DNA of 64,000 nt from Aedoeadaptatus nemausensis (GTDB lineage: Bacteria; Bacillota; Clostridia; Tissierellales; Peptoniphilaceae), in the NCBI RefSeq assembly GCF_903819165.1, contig NZ_CAIJCS010000022.1, positions 1-64,000 on the forward strand. The letters are read 5' to 3'. The position numbers and the translations under genes are program-made. The notes beneath the pieces are model-generated. The model was not told the DNA's origin. It searched no databases and saw nothing but the letters and a program-made list of their open reading frames with translations. Below are positions 56,236 to 62,964 of the stretch, in pieces (within the stretch, counting starts at the first letter, position 1; each line of letters opens with the position of its first letter).

Positions 56236-56814
56236 ATGAAATTAGGTAAAGTATTTGCAGTTACTGCACTGTCCGCTCTTTTACTCGTAGGTTGCGGCAA
56301 CGGCGCGAACAATCAAGCTGACAACGAAACGGCAAACGCAGGCGCGGAAGCTCCCGCAGTTGAAATGAAAGATCTTCCCGGCACTTCGAGAGACGGCAGC
56401 GAAGTTGAAATCGAAATGGCTTCCATGAATCTCGTAAAAGCTGTAGAAGAAGGTAAGTACCAAATGATCAGCACCGAAGACTTAAAGAAAAAAGTCGACG
56501 CTAAAGAAGACATGGTGCTTATCGACACTATGCCCGCTAAGTCTTATGACAAGAACCACATCCCCGGCGCATTAAATGCAGAACTTCCCGTTACCATGGA
56601 AGAAGTTACTCCGGAACAAAGAGAAGCTTTTGTTAAAGCACTCGGCGACGATAAAGCAAAAGAAATCGTTCTTTACTGCGGTTTCGTAGGCTGTGAACGC
56701 TCTCACGTAGGCGCACTTATCGCCCAAGAAGAAGGCTTCACTAATGTTGTTCGTCATCCCGGCGGAATCGGCGCATGGATGGAAGCACAATATCCCGTTG
56801 AAGCAGCAAAATAA
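56236..56814 (+). CDS. Rhodanese-like lipoprotein (copy 2)
   Basis: 192 residues. Signal peptide with lipobox LVGC (Cys19), Asn/Ala-rich linker, rhodanese domain with MISTEDLKKKVDAKEDMVLID and loop YCGFVGCERSHVGALIAQEE. Catalytic Cys follows Tyr; a second Cys sits four residues on, which is longer than the common C-x4-R loop and suggests thiol/disulfide chemistry or a modified sulfurtransferase. Same linker and domain as copy 1. AAGGAGG ribosome binding site. Confidence 0.87.
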   Translation: MKLGKVFAVTALSALLLVGCGNGANNQADNETANAGAEAPAVEMKDLPGTSRDGSEVEIEMASMNLVKAVEEGKYQMISTEDLKKKVDAKEDMVLIDTMPAKSYDKNHIPGALNAELPVTMEEVTPEQREAFVKALGDDKAKEIVLYCGFVGCERSHVGALIAQEEGFTNVVRHPGGIGAWMEAQYPVEAAK

Positions 56815-56820
56815 GATATT

Positions 56821-56853
56821 AAAAAAAGAGTCGATTTTTATCGACTCTTTTTT
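56821..56853. terminator. Terminator of the rhodanese lipoprotein gene
   Basis: AAAGAGTCGAT/ATCGACTCTTT with A run before and T run after. Confidence 0.9.
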
Positions 56854-56889
56854 AATGGCAATATGTTTTTGGATAGGTTGTTACGGAAG

Positions 56890-57000
56890 ATTTTTTCTTG
56901 AAAAAGGAAAGCATTCATCTTAAATTTTTTCCCCGGGCCCCAATCCTTTCCACCCTAACGCTTTCCAGCAGTCCGAAGCCCTAACGGGCTTCGATTCCTG
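56890..57000 (+). repeat. Structured intergenic repeat with TAAC-loop hairpin (copy 2)
   Basis: Starts with a long A/T-rich lead (TTCTTGAAAAAGGAAAGC, ATTCATCTTAAA), then CCCCAATCCTTTCCACC, CTAACGCTTTCC, then hairpin CGAAGCCC-TAAC-GGGCTTCG (56974-56993) and ATTCCT. The lead is also shared with 59414-59462. Directly downstream of a terminator, like copy 1. Confidence 0.65.
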
Positions 57001-57314
57001 TTGCCTCGAGTCGACACTATGGATAAAAAGACCATTTTTGCGTTTTCGAAAACATATCGATGTTTCTGATAAGTTTTTAGTTTGCTTTTCCAATCTTTTA
57101 GTTGTTCATAGTCTCGTTGAAGTTGATGTTTTCTTTTGCCTTGACCATGTACGAAGTTTATTTTCTTTTGTCTACATTCTTTACTTCTCTTTGCTTTAGT
57201 ATTGGTATATTTTACCATTATAAAAAATATTTAATTTAGTGATTATTTAATAATCTCCAAAAAAATCACTTAGCCTAGGCTAAGTGATATAAACAAATTA
57301 TATATTTTTTTCTA
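57001..57314. other. Start of the second AT-rich patch; no confident gene
   Basis: Base composition drops sharply here. A minus-strand frame of about 87 codons (56955-57218; includes NFVHGQGKRKHQLQRDYEQL) crosses the repeat at its C-terminus. I cannot assign it and think it is either a decayed gene or chance. Confidence 0.35.
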
Positions 57315-58397
57315 TTAGTTTTCTTCTATAAATCTTTCATTAGATACTCTTGAACCTAATAAACCACCAAACATTGCTGCAATAGCACTTAATAACAATC
57401 CAACAAAGATTAATAATGAAGCCTTGCTTGATGTGCTTGTAACATCATTACCTGTTTCTTTTGCTTCTTCTACAGTATTTTCTGCTGTTACTTTAGCTTG
57501 TTCTACTGCTTTTGTAACTTCTACTGAAGCTTCGTTAAATGTTTTTTCTGCTTGTGCATATGTTTTTTGTAAACCATCATATATGTTGTTTGATATTTCT
57601 TCAACTTCAGTTTCTGATAGGTCTGAGTTTTTTGCTACTGCATTTGTAATATCTTCTTGTGATACTGAATTTGCAATGTCTTCTGCTCTTGCACCTATTT
57701 TATCTGCTGTATCCTTACCAATTTTTTCTGCATTTTCAGGATTTAAAGCTATATCTTTTGCTGCTTGTTTGATTTCTTCTACTGATTCATCAACTTGTGA
57801 TTGCAAGTATCCTGGTCTTAATTTTTCATTTTCTGAATCTTTTAAGTATTTTTCTACATTAGCTTGTAATTCTTTTGAATCAACACCTTCAACTTCTTGA
57901 CCTACTTTTTCAAAAGCTGTTGAACTTAATGATGATACATTTTCTGAAACTGTAGATGCTGCTTTTCCAGCTACACTACCTGCTGCCCCAGCTACTGATC
58001 CTGCTGTATTTGCTGCAGTTTTAACTGTTGCTGTAACAGCTGTGAATAACATTACAACTACTAAAGCCATTGATAATGCCCATGATAAGAAACCATGCAA
58101 TAAACCAACTCTTTTAGCTGCTAATCCTCCAACAAAACCTGCTGCAAATAAAGATACTAATAATTGAACTACTGTCCAAATACCAACACCTGTAAATAAT
58201 CCATTAAATGGATTTGATGATTGAAAGTCTAAAGTTGCAAATCCGATTGATGATCCTATAAAACTTAGTAAGAACATTACAGCGATAAATGTCACTGCAC
58301 CAGCAAATATTGCTGACCATGAAATGTTGTTACCTATTTCATGTCTACTATTTCTTCTTTCAATTCTTTCTTGTAATACTTCTTCTCTATTTTTCAT
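57315..58397 (-). CDS. AT-rich four-helix membrane protein with a long helical insertion
   Basis: 360 residues from 58397, behind AGGAGG; the longer upstream start is rejected. N-terminal ISWSAIFAGAVTFIAVMFLLSFIGSSIGFATLD and GIWTVVQLLVSLFAAGFVGGLAAKR resemble the 'PhnA-like/YrzE-like' membrane family. A third helix follows (WALSMALVVVMLF). Then comes about 190 residues of Ala/Lys/Glu-rich coiled helix (TVKTAANTAGSVAGAAGS; KVTAENTVEEAKETG), LEA-like, and a last helix near the C-terminus. Probably an envelope-stress or surface-shape protein, but nothing is proven. Markedly lower GC and different codons than its neighbours, so likely imported. Confidence 0.75.
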   Translation of the reverse strand: MKNREEVLQERIERRNSRHEIGNNISWSAIFAGAVTFIAVMFLLSFIGSSIGFATLDFQSSNPFNGLFTGVGIWTVVQLLVSLFAAGFVGGLAAKRVGLLHGFLSWALSMALVVVMLFTAVTATVKTAANTAGSVAGAAGSVAGKAASTVSENVSSLSSTAFEKVGQEVEGVDSKELQANVEKYLKDSENEKLRPGYLQSQVDESVEEIKQAAKDIALNPENAEKIGKDTADKIGARAEDIANSVSQEDITNAVAKNSDLSETEVEEISNNIYDGLQKTYAQAEKTFNEASVEVTKAVEQAKVTAENTVEEAKETGNDVTSTSSKASLLIFVGLLLSAIAAMFGGLLGSRVSNERFIEEN

Positions 58398-59056
58398 AAT
58401 TCCTCCTAATAATTCATCTGCATAGTATTGTATCAGCAAATATGTTTTTTTCAAACAATTATCATAAATATTCTCTATAGGCGAGTGGTAATATTAAATG
58501 AAACACCCTATATAAAAAAGTCGCTGTCCTCTCATGTATAATAAATTTATCAACAAGTTCTTTTCCCTTACCAAGTTCATCTGGATTGTTAAATGAAACA
58601 TCGGGAAGAGCTCCTTTAAGATTATTTGTTTCTAATTAATCATATAAATTCAAATCTATTTATCATTTTTCTCCATCTATACCGTTGACACGACCTATCA
58701 AAATATCCAAAGTGTTGACACAACCCTTTCATAATATTTATAGTGTTGCTACGACTAAGTATTTGAAAAATATTTTTGAAGACTAATTTCAATATTTTAA
58801 ATCTATAATTATCTAGTCCAAAATTCATAAGCCTATTGATTTCAAGCCTTTCAAAGACTTTAATACCTTACTCTCTTGTCATCAATACTAGAGCCTCTAC
58901 ATGGGCTGTGTCGCGGAATAAATTCTCTAAATTGGACCATTATATTCGCCCACAGATAACGGGCGAGCGTCCGTCAAATCTACCCAATCAGTCGTCGCTT
59001 CGCTCGGCTTCTTGGAGATTTTTGAATTGAGACCTGCCATGAAATCAAAGATTTCA
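58398..59056. other. AT-rich non-coding tail of the second patch
   Basis: About 660 bases with only short broken frames. On the minus strand around 58483-58625 a readable segment includes LKGALPDVSFNNPDELGKG, perhaps from a lost gene; no family assigned. Holds the iteron-like repeats at 58684-58756. GC rises again near 58880. Confidence 0.4.
58684..58756 (+). repeat. Iteron-like triple repeat
   Basis: GTTGACACGACC (58684), GTTGACACAACC (58714) and GTTGCTACGACT (58745): three copies of a 12-base motif, 30 and 31 bases apart, so on the same face of the helix about three turns apart. Similar arrays bind replication initiators or transposases. Confidence 0.5.
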
Positions 59057-59098
59057 GGCTAGGGCTTCAGCTCGCCCCTACGAGCGTGCAAGGTGTGG
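59057..59098 (+). repeat. GTAGGGGCG-type repeat, partial long variant
   Basis: GGCTAGGGCTTCAGCTCG, CCCCTACGAGCGTGCAAGG, TGTGG. Same element order as 12377-12420, but its 5' arm is replaced by TTTCA. Confidence 0.6.
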
Positions 59099-59176
59099 TT
59101 AGGATAAAAATATTTTTATAGGAAACGCGACGATGTCTGACCGACACAAAATAAAAAGATTCTGTTGAGTCCCAAT

Positions 59177-59200
59177 GTAGGGGCGGGCCTGCCCGCCCGA
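59177..59200 (+). repeat. GTAGGGGCG-type intergenic palindrome
   Basis: GTAGGGGCGGGC, CT, GCCCGCCCGA. Differs from the 47477 copy by a compensated pair in the stem. Confidence 0.65.
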
Positions 59201-59591
59201 GGTATGCGAATATATTCCCCCAAATGAAACACAAAACTTTCGCATGAATTCCATCTGATGCGGAAAATGCCGCAGGTATTTTCTTCTCATCAAAAAGCCG
59301 GCCAGAATGGGGATGGGGTTCGCGGAAAAGTTTTTCTGGTTATTTAAAACCGAGTTTAAAAAGGAGTTTCATGCGTGAATGTATTTTTTTAATGCGATCG
59401 AAAGTTTTTTATTTTTAACCAGAAGGTTTTTTCTTGAAAAAGGAAAGAATTCATCTTAAACTTTTTCCGGGAAAAGGAATAGGGCATCCGGATTCGCCCT
59501 CTTACCTTTCCCCGCGTTATGGTTTTCGGGTAGTATGTAAACCGAATCAAAGAAGATTTTTACATTAAAGCTGTCTTTATTTTTTCTAATC
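59201..59591. other. Intergenic stretch with fragment of the structured repeat
   Basis: About 390 bases without a gene. 59414-59462 (TTTTTTCTTGAAAAAGGAAAG, ATTCATCTTAAAC, TTTTTCC) repeats the lead of 56890. After it the sequence diverges and a different hairpin (AGGGC...GCCCT, near 59480-59500) takes the place of the TAAC stem. Confidence 0.4.
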
Positions 59592-59631
59592 AAAAAAGCT
59601 CATTTTAGATCATATATCTAAAATGAGCTTT
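59592..59631 (-). terminator. Terminator overlapping the end of the DHFR gene
   Basis: Sixteen-base perfect arms AAAGCTCATTTTAGAT/ATCTAAAATGAGCTTT; on the minus transcript a U run follows. The hairpin includes the stop codon (59618-59620) and the last three codons of the DHFR gene. Confidence 0.9.
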
Positions 59632-60091
59632 CTCTTCTTACCCAATGTTCTTCTCTCGCTTTTTCCGTAAAGGGTTTATCTTCTTTCAGTTCGAATTCAT
59701 CCTCCAAAGAGGGAATCGTCGTCTCTCCTCCCGTGTGGGCGGGCACGCGGGTAAGATAAGCTTCTTCGATCCGGTGCCAAAGGCTTTTTACTACGCCGGC
59801 ACCGCCGACGAGAAATACTTTCCGCTCGGGAAATTTCTCTATCAGGCGGTTCAGTTCTTCTTCGTCTTTAAAGTAGTGGACGTGAGGCTCGGGTTCTTTC
59901 TTTTGCCGCGTCATAACGAATGTTTTACGGCGGGGAAGGGTGCCGGTAGCTTCAAATGTCTTTCGACCCATGACGAGGATATGGCCTTCGGTCCGTTCTT
60001 TAAAGCGCTTCAGGTCTTCGGGAATAAAGAGGATCTGTTCGTCGTCTTTTGCGATGGCATTGTCTAAATCTACGAGGAGTAATAGGATCAT
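59618..60091 (-). CDS. folA: Dihydrofolate reductase
   Basis: 157 residues. NAIAKDDEQILFIPEDLKRFKE, then HILVMGRKTFEATGTLPRRK (NADPH-binding GRKT/TLPxR) and VFLVGGAGVVKSLW, all matching DHFR. The catalytic acidic residue should be the Glu/Asp in PEDLKRFK. It reduces dihydrofolate to tetrahydrofolate. It is somewhat divergent at the start, where the usual N.xIGkxGxLPW is NAIAKDDEQILF. The ATGA overlap with the upstream gene shows coupling. Confidence 0.88.
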   Translation of the reverse strand: MILLLLVDLDNAIAKDDEQILFIPEDLKRFKERTEGHILVMGRKTFEATGTLPRRKTFVMTRQKKEPEPHVHYFKDEEELNRLIEKFPERKVFLVGGAGVVKSLWHRIEEAYLTRVPAHTGGETTIPSLEDEFELKEDKPFTEKAREEHWVRRESSF

Positions 60092-61299
60092 CGGATGGTT
60101 TGGATATCGGCGCTACGTTCCGCCGGATGGTGGAGGATCAGTGCTTCACGGGCGCGATTCGGGGTTTCGGAGAAAATAGTCAGCTTGCCTTCCGTTGCGT
60201 CGTGGCGCAGCAGATTATTTTCTACAAGTTCTTTTCGCAATCCCGTCATTAAAAGATCGAATACGTCCACGCGATGAAGTCGACGCTTTAAGCTCTCTTC
60301 CAGGAATTTTTCGATGGCATCGGATTGAGTGGAAAGCTTGGAATCGACGATCAGGAGGGTGTCGAAGTTTTTCTCTTTAAGCTCGTCCAGATGAGCGGCG
60401 AGGACCGTATAAAAATCGGCGTCCAGGGTGTGGCCGCTTCTAAAGCCGTCTCTGTCCAGTGTCATTTCTACGGCGGTAAGGGAGCCGTCTATTGCGTCGA
60501 AAGCGGCGCGATAATCGTTGGATTTAAACTGCATTTCCGTACCGATGACGAGGGCCGTCTTGGTCTTGCTGACTCGCTTAACTTCTTCCGCCGCTACTTT
60601 CGGCAGATCGAAGTCTTCCAGGGGGCGGAAATTGCGATTGCCGTACAATTCGGGGGCTATAATGGAATACTTTGCTGTTTCCGTCTTAACTCTTCGGGCC
60701 AGTTCCAACCAATAAGGGTCGTCGCGCAGGAGGTCTACGACGATAAGCTGCTCTTTCGGGAAATAGTTACGGATGGTGGGGATCAGTTCGAAGCCCATAG
60801 TTTTCGTCGTGAAGTAAACCAGAGGCTGTTCTTGTTCTTTAGCAAAGAGGGGAAGGGGATTGCGGGCTTTGCTTCCGATTTTTTTCTCGTAATCGATGCG
60901 CATGCGGTCGTTGACGCCGCTGTATTTTGTCTTCGGCTGAAAGCCGTTGCGTTCGAAAAAGCCGCGAGCGGAAAGGGGACCCGACGACGATAGAATTTGG
61001 CCTTTTTCCATGCGGGCTTCCAGGAAGCTGAGCATTTGATGGCCAAGCCCTTGGCGGCGCTTATGGTAGTCCACCAGGATTTCGTGAATATGGATTTTAT
61101 CTTCTTCTTTTGAGGTAACGAGGGCGCCGACCAGTTTCTCGTCGTCGTAAAGGCCGTAAATGGTTTTGTCCCGATCCAATGTCATGCGTTCGTCGTCGAA
61201 GAGCTCATTGTAGGGAGCGTAGAGAATATGTTGGCGCAGGCGAATAGCCTCGTCGTGTTCCGGCGTACCGTAATCGATGGCGTTCATGTAAATGGTCAT
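60088..61299 (-). CDS. GNAT acetyltransferase fused to a glutamate-racemase-like domain
   Basis: 403 residues from 61299, behind GGAGGG. Residues 1-140 are a GNAT domain with the acetyl-CoA loop YHKRRQGLGHQML and an ARGFFERNGFQ tail. Residues about 160-400 look like a MurI/Asp-Glu racemase fold: TKTMGFELIPTIRNYFPKE, VVDLLRDDPYW, ALVIGTEMQFKSNDYRAAF, TLLIVDSKLSTQSDAIEKFL. At the two places where racemases have their catalytic cysteines (ACNTA and GCTH), this protein has IAPEL and VDSKL, so it is probably inactive as a racemase and may bind a ligand. Overlaps the DHFR gene by four bases. The racemase-like reading is inference from pattern. Confidence 0.72.
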   Translation of the reverse strand: MTIYMNAIDYGTPEHDEAIRLRQHILYAPYNELFDDERMTLDRDKTIYGLYDDEKLVGALVTSKEEDKIHIHEILVDYHKRRQGLGHQMLSFLEARMEKGQILSSSGPLSARGFFERNGFQPKTKYSGVNDRMRIDYEKKIGSKARNPLPLFAKEQEQPLVYFTTKTMGFELIPTIRNYFPKEQLIVVDLLRDDPYWLELARRVKTETAKYSIIAPELYGNRNFRPLEDFDLPKVAAEEVKRVSKTKTALVIGTEMQFKSNDYRAAFDAIDGSLTAVEMTLDRDGFRSGHTLDADFYTVLAAHLDELKEKNFDTLLIVDSKLSTQSDAIEKFLEESLKRRLHRVDVFDLLMTGLRKELVENNLLRHDATEGKLTIFSETPNRAREALILHHPAERSADIQTIR

Positions 61300-61308
61300 A
61301 TTTCCCTC

Positions 61309-61337
61309 CAAAAAAATACAGAGGCGAGCCTCTGTAT
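61309..61337 (-). terminator. Terminator of the GntR gene
   Basis: ATACAGAGGC/GCCTCTGTAT stem; on the minus transcript a seven-U run follows and directly abuts the GGAGGG ribosome binding site of the next gene, so partial read-through would expose that site. Confidence 0.88.
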
Positions 61338-61339
61338 TA

Positions 61340-61996
61340 CTAGATGTCTGTCGCCGTATGGCCAATTTCCGAGAAGTGATATTCCCAGTGGGTGTTGATA
61401 AGGTAGTCTTTCAACTCGTCGATTTTCTTTTCCCGGAAGAGATCGGTAATATGGGAGTGTTGTCTGTTGGTCTCGATCAGCAGGTTCTGCAAGTCTTTAT
61501 TCTCTCCCACATCGAGGCCTTGGCGAATAAAGCGACGTTGCAGACGGTTGATGGTATCGATAAGAGTTTCGTTGTTGGATTTTTCGATATAAGTTTCGTG
61601 AAATCTCTCCTGAAGATCGAAGTACTCGTCGAATTGGAAGCGGTTAATATGGAAACTCATAAGCTCCGTTAAATCGTCCATGGAGTTTAAATCTTCTTCC
61701 GTTAAATTTTCGAGTGCGAGCTCGGCCGCCAGTGCATCCAGAGGAGCGAGAATGCGGTAAATATCCTTGCCCTCTTCCTTTGTAAGGGGCTTGACGCGGA
61801 ACCCTCTGCGCGGTGCGGAATCCAAAAAGCCGTCGGCGGCCAACTGAATCAGCGCCTCGCGCACCGGTGTACGGGAAATATTTAGTTGCTGACAAATATC
61901 TTGTTCGTTTACTTTTTCATTGGAATTTAATTTTCCCAAGCGAATTTGCTCGGCTATAAAATTATAAACATGATCTTTTAATGATAAAAATTCCAT
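61340..61996 (-). CDS. GntR-family (FadR subfamily) transcriptional regulator
   Basis: 218 residues. Winged helix-turn-helix at the start (NEQDICQQLNISRTPVREALIQLAADGFL, a textbook GntR motif) and an all-helical FCD domain. His/Asp/Arg metal-ligand-like positions are in FHETYIEKSNN, RQHSHITDLF and THWEYHFSEIGH. Binds an organic-acid-type effector in most relatives; the effector here is unknown. It may control the downstream GNAT-fusion and DHFR genes. AGGAGG ribosome binding site. Confidence 0.9.
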   Translation of the reverse strand: MEFLSLKDHVYNFIAEQIRLGKLNSNEKVNEQDICQQLNISRTPVREALIQLAADGFLDSAPRRGFRVKPLTKEEGKDIYRILAPLDALAAELALENLTEEDLNSMDDLTELMSFHINRFQFDEYFDLQERFHETYIEKSNNETLIDTINRLQRRFIRQGLDVGENKDLQNLLIETNRQHSHITDLFREKKIDELKDYLINTHWEYHFSEIGHTATDI

Positions 61997-62029
61997 AGTA
62001 ACCTCCTATTGTACGATATCCTTTGCTTA

Positions 62030-62058
62030 ATCATAACACTAGGAAAATACCATGTCTA
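62030..62058 (-). promoter_or_regulatory. Promoter of the GntR gene
   Basis: On the minus strand TAGACA (62058-62053) and TATGAT (62035-62030) with 17 bases between, about 35 bases before the start codon. Confidence 0.6.
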
Positions 62059-62190
62059 CAATTTTCACATCTGCATACAATATCTAGCTTAGAAAAGAAC
62101 AATTAATTGAATTATCCTAGAAGTCTTCAGCGGGGAATGGGGTCAATTCTTTTATAAGCTATGGTATAATGAGCAGTTGAGGGGGATGGG

Positions 62191-62955
62191 ATGGAGAAAG
62201 AATACATTCAAATAAATGGAAAACAAATTGCTCTCGTCGATACGAAAATCGGCGAGGATATCGTGTTTGTCTTACACGGTTGGGGCGCCATGATCGAGTC
62301 GGTCATGCCCATTGTCAATGCACTGAAAGATAAATACCGCGTGATCGCCTACGACGCTTATGGCCACGGCGATAGCGACGCGCCTACAGAGGTGATCGGA
62401 GGGGAAGAATATATGGAACTTCTTCATGCCGTTTACGATTATTTCGGCGTGGAATCCGCCCACTGTGTGGGACATTCTTTCGGCGGTAAGACCCTTACGC
62501 TTTTCGCCTCGCGCTATCCCGAAAAGGTGAAGAGGCTCGTGCTCATTGACGCCAGCGGCGTAAAGCCCAAGCGCAAACCGTCGTATTATGTGAAGGTGTA
62601 TTCTTTCAAACTCATGAAATTCCTTTACCGCGCCGCCTTTTTCTGGAAAGACAAGGAAGAAGCCATGAAGGGCTTTTATAAAAACCACGGGAGTGACGAT
62701 TATCGTGCCGCCGACGGCATTATGCGCAAGGTCTTCGTAAAAGTGGTAAATGAAAACACGGAAGAGGTTTTTCCGGATATTCAGGCGGAGACGCTCCTTA
62801 TTTGGGGCGATAAAGACGACGCCACGCCTCTTTATATGGCGGAGGTCTTCGAGAAGAAGATCCCCGGAGCGGGGCTAGTGGTCTTGGAAGGCGGACATTA
62901 CAGCTACTTAGATGCATTCGGACAATTTAACGCCGTCTTGCGTTCGTTTTTATAA
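62191..62955 (+). CDS. Alpha/beta hydrolase
   Basis: 254 residues with the alpha/beta hydrolase fold: oxyanion loop LHGWGAMIES, nucleophile elbow VGHSFGGKT (Ser), acid in LIWGDKDDATP (Asp) and base in EGGHYSYLD (His). No signal peptide. Esterase or lipase-like, substrate unknown. GAGGGGGAT ribosome binding site. Nine bases before the Mur ligase gene, so they form an operon; a cell-wall-related role is possible. Confidence 0.87.
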   Translation: MEKEYIQINGKQIALVDTKIGEDIVFVLHGWGAMIESVMPIVNALKDKYRVIAYDAYGHGDSDAPTEVIGGEEYMELLHAVYDYFGVESAHCVGHSFGGKTLTLFASRYPEKVKRLVLIDASGVKPKRKPSYYVKVYSFKLMKFLYRAAFFWKDKEEAMKGFYKNHGSDDYRAADGIMRKVFVKVVNENTEEVFPDIQAETLLIWGDKDDATPLYMAEVFEKKIPGAGLVVLEGGHYSYLDAFGQFNAVLRSFL

Positions 62956-62964
62956 GGAGAGATT

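Noticed and set aside
56955-57218. Minus-strand 87-codon frame as a real gene
   Set aside because: It runs through the structured repeat at its end, has no recognisable family and no clear ribosome binding site.
58640-58828. Minus-strand 62-codon frame near the iteron-like array
   Set aside because: Its sequence is largely dictated by the repeated motif and A/T bias; no family match was recognised.
59099-59293. Minus-strand 64-codon frame in the repeat region
   Set aside because: It covers the GTAGGGGCG palindrome and has no coding signature.
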